Shown in pieces: positions 7,072-16,575 of a DNA stretch of 64,000 nt (the stretch's first letter is position 1; the number at the start of each line of letters is the position of its first letter). Source of the DNA: Paragorgia papillata (lineage: Eukaryota > Cnidaria > Anthozoa > Scleralcyonacea > Coralliidae); the NCBI GenBank assembly GCA_035771165.1, contig JAWNZC010000225.1, forward strand, positions 871,501 through 935,500, written 5' to 3'. The position numbers were made by a program, and so were the translations under genes. The notes under the pieces are model-generated. The model worked only from the letters and a program-made list of their open reading frames with translations. It was not told the origin of the DNA and searched no databases.

Positions 7072-7554
7072 ATGGAGGATCGCAAAAAGGCATTATCGAG
7101 GGAGAGAAGCAGAGTCTATAGGAAGAAAAACCTGAAAGCAAAAATTGATTTGAAGAAGGTAATGGATTACCTATCAACAAATGCTAAGGAGCATTGGTTG
7201 GCGGTTCAACCCTTGTTGGATGATACAGAGCAACCGACACAGCAAGGACCAGAGCAAGGACCAGAGCAAGGACCAGAGCAAGGACCAGAGCAAGGACCAG
7301 AGCAAGGACCACCGCAACAACCACCGCAGCAACCGACACAGCAAGGACCACCGCAACAACCATCGCAACAACCGACTCAGCAAGGACCACCGCAACAACC
7401 ACCGCAACAACCGACACAGCCACCGCACCAACAAATACAGCAACCTGCACTATCCCTACTACAACAACTACAAGAGAGTCAAGAACAACAGCTGGCACAG
7501 CAAGTAAATGACATTCTCGAAGCAATAGACATGGAACTGTTCGTTTATAATTAA
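7072..7554 (+). CDS. P/Q-rich low-complexity protein, 160 aa, function unknown
   Basis: Residues 1-50 are basic and helical (RKKALSRERSRVYRKK, then DLKKVMDYLSTNAKEHWL). Residues 54-125 are a low-complexity block: five QGPE tetrads encoded by near-perfect 12-bp DNA repeats, then QGPPQQPPQQPTQ-like units. Residues 126-160 return to a Leu/Gln-rich helix (LSLLQQLQESQEQQ) and an acidic end. A basic N-terminus with a P/Q-rich activation-domain-like middle would suit a DNA- or chromatin-binding regulator, but nothing identifies the family. A TATA box and TGAGTCA site precede it, so it is probably expressed on its own. It is the only right-half gene on the plus strand and converges on PolB, whose stop is 80 bases away. 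Confidence 0.65.
   Translation: MEDRKKALSRERSRVYRKKNLKAKIDLKKVMDYLSTNAKEHWLAVQPLLDDTEQPTQQGPEQGPEQGPEQGPEQGPEQGPPQQPPQQPTQQGPPQQPSQQPTQQGPPQQPPQQPTQPPHQQIQQPALSLLQQLQESQEQQLAQQVNDILEAIDMELFVYN
7240..7432 (+). repeat. 12-bp and longer coding repeats (QGPE / QGPPQQP units)
   Basis: Tandem CAAGGACCAGAG units (five full copies plus one altered) are followed by about three longer units built on CAAGGACCACCGCAACAACC. All unit lengths are multiples of three, so the frame survives slippage. The block explains why frames on both strands stay open here. Confidence 0.9.
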
Positions 7555-7595
7555 CTTATTTTATATTTCATTGAACATTAATTTTATATTTACAT

Positions 7596-7615
7596 TTATT
7601 TACAATTATTTACAG
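7596..7615 (-). promoter_or_regulatory. Shared 3'-end motif, copy 2, in the PolB 3' UTR
   Basis: Exact 20-base repeat of 6411-6430, 20 bases downstream of the PolB stop. In the PolB transcript it gives two UGUAAAUA motifs (PUF-type consensus UGUANAUA), followed by an AAATAAATG that could supply the poly(A) hexamer. Confidence 0.5.
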
Positions 7616-7634
7616 AACCCATGCATGTGTTAAA

Positions 7635-10600
7635 TTAGTAACCGTACGGAACAGTGTTGAAATTATCTATAATTACCCGTTTATTATACACTATTCTATA
7701 ATCCTTGTGTTGTTGTTTTGTGATAACCTGCTTCGTGCGAGTGTCCCTAGTAATTTTGAACGGTATATCTACAGCAACTTTCGGTGGACCTGTGCTTTCC
7801 ATATCACACAGGATATTAAGATACACGAGATCACACATAACATTAAAATTAATTTTCTCCAATGTTTGGAAATTTAAAGTTATACCTCGTATCTTACAAC
7901 ACGTTTTACCATTGTTCATTTCATACGCGTAATTCTTAGGACCCCCAGAAACGAAAGTCGTGATATGACCACCATCTAGCTCGTCCGTCAATTCGCCCAA
8001 ATAAACGCCGGTCTCCGGTTCTGGCTCTCCTGGTTTACTCACGTAAATCACTGAATCCGTGTCGTAATATAGCACTCTTTCTCCCAGTTGTTCCAACGTA
8101 TTGTAAAGCTTTAGCCGAGCGTGAGCAGTTGTGAACGCAGCAATCACCACATTGGTCTTGGCATTCGGTTGGATGAAGTTGCCTTTGTACTCATATCGTA
8201 GCTCTACCACGTCGTCACTCACAAACGAGGCGTCCGTCACCTCAATCTCATCGGATGTCAACATGTCGAAATACACTTGCGGATCTGTAATAAGTTTTAC
8301 TTGGGTCATGTTGGTTCTCTGCGCAAATTTTCCTGCAAACAAACAAAAAAAAGATAACCGTATCAATATTCTGTTCAATTTAACTTACTTCCCCCATTTT
8401 TACCACTAAGTTTTTTGCAGTATTACACTTACCCCAGAACGAGTTTAACATCAACTTCGCCAGTGCACGTAGGCCAGGGTTTTTCTCGATCTTGTTCCGA
8501 TCCATCAGGATGCCTTCGCGTTGATAGTACTCGTCGATATACTGCTGCTTTTTCTCATCGGTGTCGCAACCCTCGGGGAAACCACTGGATTCTTGCTTAA
8601 TCTTCAGGAATGTATCGATGTACTCGCTGAAGAGCTCGTTGCTCTGTCTAGGGAAATGCCATACTTCGTGAACGTTAACCAAACGATAACCCTTCTCCAA
8701 CGCTTTCTCTAATTCAATGGTGACCCAAGTACCCTGAATTGCACGCTCCTGGTCTGTATGATTGCATGGCTCTTGGTTCAATCCGTCAGCACAAGTTTGG
8801 CACAGCGGGAACATAAGCTTTCCGTGAGCACGATACGGTAGAACCGGATGGTAAAGACCACGTGGGGGGAGAACGGTACATTTAACCAAACCGAAATACT
8901 CTGTGATATCGCCAAAGTTCTCGGTGATAATCTCAGGATGGCCCACTGGATATGAACAGTACTTATTCGTCCAGGGATACAAACTTGTAAAGTCCACATA
9001 ATGAATTTGCTCGTCTTGCTGGCATTGATGAAACAACTTCGCCGCGTTCGTCCGCCCCCCGTACAGTCCGTGTCTGGGTTCGAGAGGCTCAGAAATTTCA
9101 AAATTATCGAAATACGTTTTCATGTCCGAGTTTGCTTCGAGTTGACGTTTCAAGTCGCACTCCCACATCTCAATCACGTTGTAACCTTGACGTTTTAGAA
9201 AACGTGTTTTCTCGAGCGTGCGCTGATGTAAATCTTGCATGGTTTGCTGACTGACGGGGTTAACGGTGTCTCGTGCGTAACAAGAGACGCAACCGTGCCA
9301 GAAACACCCATGGAGCTCGTAGACGGTGTTTGACTCTGCATGATACCCATCAACACGGTACTGTCCGATACGTTGCTCGCCAAAATTGCGAGAGTGCCGA
9401 ATAGAAATATCGTTGCATTGCGCGGTATACGCTAACCATTTTAGGGCAATAACCGATTGCTTATCATGAGGTCTATAACCATGCGGTGGAATAACGGCAA
9501 TTGTTTTTTCACGAAGAAAGTTCTTTCGAAAGACTAAGTTGCATGCCGAGGCAATTGTGAGACAATCTTTAAACGGGTCGATATCAGTAACAGAACGAAA
9601 CAGTTCGCGAAATTCTAGGCAACAACGTCGAAGGATGTCGACGTCCGATCGGCAATAATTCAGAATTTCCTCTTGAAAGTCGAAAACGTAGTTATTGGCT
9701 CTCTGATTATTATACCACTGGTAAAACTTGTCACGATCATCAGCAGGCATTCCGTCTGGATCATAGAAGCGTGCGTCGGGTATAGGACCTTGGTAGTTTT
9801 GGTTGGTTTCGGTGTTGAAGTGATGTGGGAAATAGCCCTTGGCAAGTTCGTTCAGACCAAACGTTTTCGGAAAGCTCGCGAGCTTCATTGGGATAAAGCA
9901 TAGCGAATCCATAAACTTAATGTCTAATTCTGGAACGTTTAGTGTTAATATCTTTGCACCGTTCATAATAACTTCCGGTACCAAACCATTCTTATGGAGA
10001 TATTGTAGGATGAAATACCCGTCATATCCCTGGAAATTATGAGCCATCACTAGACTGTTCGAATTGTGGTCTTGAAATAACCATTCACAAAATTCGTCCC
10101 GTGTATTTGCACCGCTAAACACCCACTCTTGACCGCTTTCGTCGTGAACAACGCATAAATTCGGTACGTGTTCGCCGCCTTCTTGCACGCATTCAAAATC
10201 GAAGAAAAATAATTGATTGTAACCTCCCTCGCCCCCGTCGTCTTCATTCTCATCTCCCCCAACTTCCGCCTCATCATCTAGTAAATCATTCGTGTCCGAT
10301 TGCGCTTCGCGAGTGGTTTTTCTTTTCTTTGCGGGTTGAATATAGCACTGGTGGTCTTCAGGGACCACATACTCTTGACAAACTGTACACCGAACAAGAC
10401 CGCAGTGATGTCTCTGAGGGTGTTGATTAGCTCGTTTCACCACCTGTTTGCAGTGTTGACATTTCACAACGGATGCACAAATTGAACGCTTTTCGCCCAC
10501 GGCTTCTTTGTGCCTGTCGAAACACTCTTGGCTCTTGAAAAACCGGCCGCAATCGTTGCAAAATACCCAGCTTGTAATCGGACAGTTTTGCGTGTAGCAT

Positions 10601-11964
10601 AACTTGCACGTATCGCCGCAGAGGTGGTCTTCCACTTTATCATAACCTTTCTTACAGACGTGGCAGTACTTCTTACGAGCAAGAAAAGCTGGCATGCTTG
10701 TAATTACATCATAATGGTTATCGTGGGCGTAAAGATAAATACGCTTCGACGCCTCAGGACCCGAGTAAATAAGAGCATTCAGATGTTCTTTCGAGACAAT
10801 GTTTATCTGGTAATCAGTCAAATAGACTTGAAACTTTTTCACTTCTTCGATACCGCACTGTCCGAATGGTACGCCGGAATTTTCATGCAATTCGTGAGCA
10901 AGGTCACCTTGCAATGGCCTTCGATAATCTTTAATGTAAGAGTACCGTTCATCGTTGTCGACTTTGGCTTTGGCTAGAACGATGGCCCGGCTAAGACAGA
11001 GATCATCTTTGTTCTGAATACGGACGATGGCTCTTTTGTTAGTAAGATACTTATCGAGGTTAGCAATCTTTCGCTTTCTTCCCGTTCCACCGTGTGGCAT
11101 CTCGACATGGATTATATTGACGGTAATCGAATCATCTAACTTAAACGAATCGTTCGACTGAATTACTCTTTCGATTTCGGCTAAGATTCTCTCGACGGTT
11201 AATCTTTCACGAGGCATAAATGCTAATGAAATGGGATATTCGAGTTGGGGAGAATGCATAATAAACCTAACTTGATCATACATAGCAATACCATCGGTTA
11301 CGCGATCGAGTAGGCTTTCAAATACATGATGTAATTGCCTCAGGACATCAGGCAAACCTTGGACTTGTAAATCGCCAAACTGAACACGATAATCAAGACC
11401 CGTGGTCTTAAACTTTTTCACGCGTACTTGCTTAACAGATTTTATCGTAAATAACGGAACAGTTTTAGATTTCTTACTTGGTATTGATTCAGTGCTTGGT
11501 TTGGCGGCTCGTTTTCGGCTTCCTTCTCCGTTCTGGATAGATACCTCGGGTATCGACGGTTCACCAGAGACATCAGAAATATCCTCTAGTTCGGCCATAA
11601 ATGAATCGTCGTTCCAATCCATTCTGAAGGATTCGTGTTGCTCGTTCGACCAACCATCCATTAACGAGGGTATCGCCGGTTTGGGGGCCTGACCGCCGGG
11701 GATATCGTTCATCTCGGCCATAAACGAATCATCGTTCCAATCTCGCTTGAAGGATTCGCGTTGCTCGTCCGACCAACCATCCATTAACACCGTAGAAATC
11801 CCACAACGTTCGTTCTCCAAATCACGCTCCGAGGCATTCGACAATATAATGATACGTTGAAACAAGGCTGCTTCCTTATGCCTCTCCTCGAAATCAAAGA
11901 GCCATTCCAGCGCCTCAATTTCCTCGACGGTTGTACAACCTTTGATTACATCGATAAGATCCAT
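7635..11964 (-). CDS. Polinton protein-primed family B DNA polymerase (two coding exons)
   Basis: PolB replicates the element. Exon 1 runs 11,964-8433, exon 2 8332-7635, about 1,409 residues. Numbered from an upstream in-frame ATG at 11,973: 64-145 two 41-residue acidic repeats (MDGWS...); 310-430 OTU-like region (C326, H420, D422); 437-543 Cys/His zinc cluster; exonuclease Exo I D592/E594, Exo II N646/D651, Exo III Y773/D777; 850-930 Vsr-like insertion (ELHGCFWHGC at 886-895, later MWECDL); palm motif A D994 (DFTSLYP), motif B K1173-N1177, and motif C DTD in exon 2 (8063-8055). All catalytic motifs are present. ATG 11,964 is chosen because the 11,973 ATG lies in a probable 5' UTR intron. Without splicing the frame stops at 8380, before motif C. 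The product ends in NTVPYGY. Confidence 0.95.
8333..8432 (-). other. PolB intron, 100 bp
   Basis: The minus-strand donor is GTAAGT at 8432-8427 and the acceptor is a T-rich tract ending TTTGCAG at 8339-8333. The intron is phase 1: exon 1 leaves one base (8433) and exon 2 supplies two (8332-8331). Both flanking frames then agree, and the break falls inside the conserved motif B region, which is interrupted if the intron is read through. Family knowledge and frame agreement make a frameshift unlikely. Confidence 0.93.
11600..11790 (-). repeat. 123-bp tandem duplication inside PolB
   Basis: Two copies of a 41-codon unit begin at residues 64 and 105 of PolB (numbered from 11,973). Both contain MDGWS-EQ-ESF--DWNDDSFMAE. 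DNA similarity is still strong (for example GACCAACCATCCATTAA in both), so the duplication is recent relative to the gene. Confidence 0.9.
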
Positions 11965-11966
11965 TG

Positions 11967-12059
11967 CTGTCAATGAAACAAAACGTATATTAAACTCTGA
12001 TAAAATACACAGTTAACGTCGTCAGGCAATATAAAACGAATAAGTGCAAAACATCTTAC
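11967..12059 (-). other. Probable 5' UTR intron of PolB, 93 bp
   Basis: The minus-strand donor is G|GTAAGA (GT at 12,059-12,058) and the acceptor is TTTCATTGACAG ending at 11,967, two bases before the ATG at 11,964. Removing it would eliminate the ATG at 11,973. The TATA box at 12,176-12,183 leaves room for a first exon of about 90 bases. Confidence 0.6.
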
Positions 12060-12175
12060 CTTATAAAATCAGACAAAAATATCTTCGAAAATATCTCCCA
12101 AGAAAACGCTATATCGCAGTAAACTCCACAAGTAAAACACTTTAGGAAAAGTAGCAACTATACGAAATCACCGAT

Positions 12176-12183
12176 CTTATATA
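12176..12183 (-). promoter_or_regulatory. TATA box of PolB
   Basis: TATATAAG on the minus strand, about 210 bases upstream of the PolB ATG, with the TGAGTCA cluster starting about 50 bases further upstream. Confidence 0.6.
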
Positions 12184-12230
12184 GCTTCATGTATACTATA
12201 ATTATTCCAATCTTGCCCAATCATGTCACA

Positions 12231-12285
12231 GGCGTGAGTCATGCGTGAGTCACGGTGCGTGAGTCACGGTGCGTGAGTCACGCTG
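12231..12285. promoter_or_regulatory. Cluster of four TGAGTCA (AP-1/bZIP-type) sites
   Basis: TGAGTCA occurs at 12,235, 12,246, 12,260 and 12,274, each preceded by GCG. The last three sites form a 14-bp tandem repeat (GTGCGTGAGTCACG-like). The array lies between the PolB TATA box and the element end, and the extended core recurs at 6937-6943. Four exact 7-mers in 46 bases is far above chance. It could be an enhancer, or part of the terminal repeat acting at both ends of the element. Confidence 0.65.
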
Positions 12286-12317
12286 AATATTAATGAGGCG
12301 GCATCCCTTTGGACACT
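12286..12317. other. Inferred right terminus of the Polinton
   Basis: The last bases before the change in sequence character are CCCTTTGGACACT, so read outward the element starts AGTGTCCAAAGGG. The AG...CT end agrees with Polinton termini. The terminal inverted repeat cannot be confirmed because the left end is outside the window. Confidence 0.5.
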
Positions 12318-12345
12318 ATATGGGGGGGGGGGGGGTTATCTACTG
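12318..12345. other. Junction with a 14-G run between Polinton and satellite
   Basis: ATAT followed by 14 consecutive G (12,322-12,335) and TTATCTACT, then the first satellite monomer. ATATGG (12,318-12,323) could be one copy of the 6-bp target duplication. The homopolymer length may be unreliable in assemblies. Confidence 0.5.
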
Positions 12346-13533
12346 ACTCGTCCTCAGGCTTCAAGGTGTTAAAGAGGTAGGTTTTAACACTTCTCCCTGT
12401 GCTGAATAAAATCGTCTGGCGTCAGCCAGAATAAACCTTAAAGACTCGTCATCAGGCTTCAAAGAGTTAAAGAGATAGGTTTTAACACTTTGAGGCCTGG
12501 ACCTCTCCCTGGGCTGAATAAAATCCTCTGGCGTTAGTCAGAATAAACTTTAAAGACTCGTCCTCAGGCTTCAAAGAGTTAAAGAGATAGGTTTTAACAC
12601 TTTGAGGCCCGGACCTCTCCCTGTGCTGAATAAAATCGTCTGGCGTTAGCCTGAATAAACTTTAAAGACTCGTCCTCAGGCTTCAAGGTGTTAAAGAGGT
12701 AGGTTTTAACACTTCTCCCTGTGCTGAATAAAATCGTCTGGCGTCTGCCAGAATAAACCTTAAAGACTCGTCATCAGGCTTCAAAGAGTTAAAGAGATAG
12801 GTTTTAACACTTTGAGGCCTGGACCTCTCCCTGGGCTCAATAAAATCCTCTGGCGTTAGTCAGAATAAACTTTAAAGACTCGTCCTCAGGCTTCGAAATG
12901 TTAAAGAGATAGGTTTTAACACTTTGAGGCCTGGAGCTATGCCTGTGCTGAATAAAATCGTCTGGCGTTAGTTGAAGACTCGTCCTCAGGCTTCAAAGTG
13001 TTAGAGAGGTAGGTTTTAACACTTTGAGGCCTGGACGTCTCCCTGGGCTGAATAAGATCCTTTGGCGTTAGTCAGAATAAACTTTAAACACTCGTCCTCA
13101 GGCTTCAAAGTGTTAAAGAGGTAGGTTTTAACACTTCTCCCTGTTCTGAATGAAATCGTCTGGCGTTAGCCAGAATAAACCTTAAAGACTCGTCCTCAGG
13201 CTTCAAAGTGTTAAAGAGGTAGGTTTTAACACTTCTCCCTGTTCTGAATAAATTCGTCTGGCGTTAGCCAGAATAAACCTTAAAGACTCGTCCTCAGGCT
13301 TCAAAGAGTTAAAGAGATAGGTTTTAACACTTTGAGGCCCGGACTTCTCCCTGTGCTGAATAAAATCGTCTGGCGTTAGCCTGAATAAACTTTAAAGACT
13401 CGTCCTCAGGCTTCAAGGTGTTAAAGAGGTAGGTTTTAACACTTCTCCCTGTGCTGAATAAAATCGTCTGCCGTCAGCCAGAATAAACCTTAAAGACTCG
13501 TCCTCAGGCTTCAAAGAGTTAAAGAGATAGGTT

Positions 13534-14354
13534 TTAACACTTTGAGGCCTGGACCTCTCCCTGGGCTGAATAAAATCCTCTGGCCTCAGTCAGAATAAAC
13601 TTTAAAGACTCGTCCTCAGGCTTCAAAATGTTAAAGAGATAGGTTTTACCACTTTGAGGCCTGGACCTCTCCCGTGCTGAATAAAATCGTATGGCGTCAG
13701 CCAGAATAAACCTTAAAGACTCGTCCTCACGCTTCAAAGTGCTAAAGGGATAGGTTTTAACACTTTGAGGCCTGGACCTCTGCCTGTGCTGAATACAATC
13801 GTCCGGCATTAGCCAGAATAAACCTAAAAGACTCGACCTCATGCTTCAAAGTGTTAAAGAGATAGGTTGTAACACTTTGAGGCGTGGACCTCTCCCTGTG
13901 CTGAATAAGATCGTCTGGCGTTAGCCAGAATAAACTTTAAAGACTCGTCCTCAGGCTTCAAAGTGTTAAAGAGGTAGGTTTTAACACTTCTCCCTGTGCT
14001 GAATAAAATCGTCTGCCGTCAGCCAGAATAAACCTTAAAGACTCGTCCTCAGGCTTCAAAGAGTTAAAGAGATAGGTTTTAACACTTTGAGGCCTGGACC
14101 TCTCCTTGGGCTGAATAAAATCCTCTGGCCTCAGTCAGAATAAACTTTAAAGACTCGTCCTCAGGCTTCAAAATGTTAAAGAGATAGGTTTTACCACTTT
14201 GAGGCCTGGACCTCTCCCGTGCTGAATAAAATCGTATGGCGTCAGCCAGAATAAACCTTAAAGACTCGTCCTCACGCTTCAAAGTGCTAAAGGGATAGGT
14301 TTTAACACTTTGAGGCCTGGACCTCTGCCTGTGCTGAATACAATCGTCCGGCAT
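13534..14354. repeat. Higher-order repeat, period about 545 bp, two copies
   Basis: The variant block around 13,534-13,842 recurs at 14,079-14,354 with an offset of 545 bp, including rare variants such as AATACAATCGTCCGGCATTAG and TTTTACCACTTT. Confidence 0.8.
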
Positions 14355-14695
14355 TAGCCAGAATAAACCTTAAAGACTCGTCCTCAGGCTTCAAAGGGTT
14401 AAAGAGATAGGTTTTAACACTTTGAGGCCCGGACCTCTCCCTGTGCTGAATAAAATCGTCTGGCGTTAGCCAGAATAAACTTCAAAAGCTTCAAAGTGTT
14501 AAAGATATATGTTTTAACACTTTGAGGCCTGGACCTCTCCTGTGCTGAATAAAATCGTCTGGCGTTAGCCAGAATAAGCCTTAAAGACTCGTCCTCACGC
14601 TTCAAAGTGTTAAAGCGATAGGTTTTAACACTTTGGGGCCTGGACCTCTCCCTGTGCTGAATAAAATCGCCTGCGTTAGCCAGAATAAACTTTAA

Positions 14696-16575
14696 AGACT
14701 CGTCCTCATGCTTCAAAGTGTTAAAGAGGTAGGTTTTAACACTTCTCCCTGTCCTGAATAAAATCGTCTCGCGTTAGCCAGAATAAACCTTAAAGACTCG
14801 TCCTCAGGCTTCAAAATGTTAAAGAGATAGGTTTTAAAACTTTGAGGCTTGGACCTCTGCCTGTGCTGCATAAAATCGTCTGGCGTCAGCCAGAATAAAC
14901 CTTAAAGACTCGTCCTCAGGCTTCAAAGAGTTAAAGAGATAGGTTTTAACACTTTGAGGCTTGGACCTCTGCCTGTGCTGAATAAAATCGTCTGGCGTTA
15001 GTTGAAGACTCGTCCTCAGGCTTCAAAGTGTTAAAGAGGTAGGTTTTAACACTTCTCCCTGTTCTGAATAAAATCGCCTGGCGTTAGCCAGAATAAACCT
15101 TAAAGACTCGTCCTCAGGCTTCAAAGTGTTAAAGAGGCAGGTTTTAACACTTCTCCCTGTTCTGAATAAAATCGTCTGGCGTTAGCCAGAATAAACCTTA
15201 AAGACTCGTCCTCAGGCTTCAAAGAGTTAAAGAGATAGGTTTTAACACTTTGAGGCCCGGACCTCTCCCTGTGCTGAATAAAATCGTCTGGCGTTAGCCT
15301 GAATAAACTTTAAAGACTCGTCCTCAGGCTTCAAGGTGTTAAAGAGGTAGGTTTTAACACTTCTCCCTGTGCTGAATAAAATCGTCTGGCGTCAGCCAGA
15401 ATAAACCTTAAAGACTCGTCATCAGGCTTCAAAGAGTTAAAGAGATAGGTTTTAACACTTTGAGGCCTGGACCTCTCCCTGGGCTGAATAAAATCCTCTG
15501 GCGTTAGTCAGAATAAACTTTAAAGACTCGTCCTCAGGCTTCGAAATGTTAAAGAGATAGGTTTTAACACTTTGAGGCCTGGAGCTCTGCCTGTGCTGAA
15601 TAAAATCGTCTGGCGTTAGCCTGAATAAACTTTAAAGACTCGTCCTCATGCTTCAAAGTGTTAAAGAGGTAGGTTTTAACACTTCTCCCTGTCCTGAATA
15701 AAATCGTCTCGCGTTAGCCAGAATAAACCTTAAAGACTCGTCCTCAGGCTTCAAAATGTTAAAGAGATAGGTTTTAACACTTTGAGGCTTGGACCTCTGC
15801 CTGTGCTGCATAAAATCGTCTGGCGTCAGCCAGAATAAACCTTAAAGACTCGTCCTCAGGCTTCAAAGAGTTAAAGAGATAGGTTTGAACACTTTGAGGC
15901 TTGGACCTCTGCCTGTGCTGAATAAAATCGTCTGGCGTTAGTTGAAGACTCGTCCTCAGGCTTCAAAGTGTTAAAGAGGTAGGTTTTAACACATCTCCCT
16001 GTTCTGAATAAAATCGCCTGGCGTTAGCCAGAATAAACCTTAAAGACTCGTCCTCAGGCTTCAAAGTGTTAAAGAGGCAGGTTTTAACACTTCTCCCTGT
16101 TCTGAATAAAATCGTCTGGCGTTAGCCAGAATAAACCTTAAAGACTCGTCCTCAGGCTTCAAAGAGTTAAAGAGATAGGTTTTAACACTTTGAGGCCCGG
16201 ACCTCTCCCTGTGCTGAATAAAATCGTCTGGCGTTAGCCTGAATAAACTTTAAAGAATCGTCCTCAGGCTTCAAGGTGTTAAAGAGGTAGGTTTTAACAC
16301 TTCTCCCTGTGCTGAATAAAATCGTCTGGCGTCAGCCAGAATAAACCTTAAAGACTCGTCATCAGGCTTCAAAGAGTTAAAGAGATAGGTTTTAACACTT
16401 TGAGGCCTGGACCTCTCCCTGGGCTGAATAAAATCCTCTGGCGTTAGTCAGAATAAACTTTAAAGACTCGTCCTCAGGCTTCAAAGAGTTAAAGAGATAG
16501 GTTTTAACACTTTGAGGCCCGGACCTCTCCCTGTGCTGAATAAAATCGTCTGGCGTTAGCCTGAATAAACTTTAA
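14696..16575. repeat. Higher-order repeat, period about 940 bp, two copies
   Basis: The truncated monomer GTTAGTTGAAGACTCG at about 14,997 recurs at about 15,937, and the flanking variants (GTCTCGCGTTAGCC, GAGGCAGGTTTTAAC) recur in the same order at an offset of 940 bp. Borders are approximate. Confidence 0.75.

Larger units (their letters stand above)
1..12317. mobile_element. Maverick/Polinton element, left end outside the window
   Basis: The gene complement and layout are those of a Polinton: integrase on the plus strand at one end, protein-primed PolB on the minus strand at the other, with protease, packaging ATPase and two capsid-type proteins between. The right boundary is inferred at 12,317. 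The sequence there reads GGACACT and stops in CT, as expected for an element with AG...CT termini. It is followed by ATATGG (12,318-12,323), a possible 6-bp target duplication, then a G run and satellite. The left terminal inverted repeat, which would prove the boundary, is not in the window. All genes seen in full are open, suggesting recent insertion. Confidence 0.93.

Noticed and set aside
7174..7525. Antisense and alternate-frame ORFs over the P/Q-rich gene
   Set aside because: They are shadows of the 12-bp repeat, which keeps several frames open; composition is extreme and they have no promoter of their own.
8333..8432. Frameshift or truncation inactivating PolB
   Set aside because: The break has a consensus donor and acceptor in the right phase, and the two frames agree exactly across it, so it is an intron.
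2792..10977. Various 60-117 codon frames overlapping capsid, ATPase and PolB genes on the other strand
   Set aside because: Each is contained in a clearly recognised gene and shows no motif or promoter of its own.
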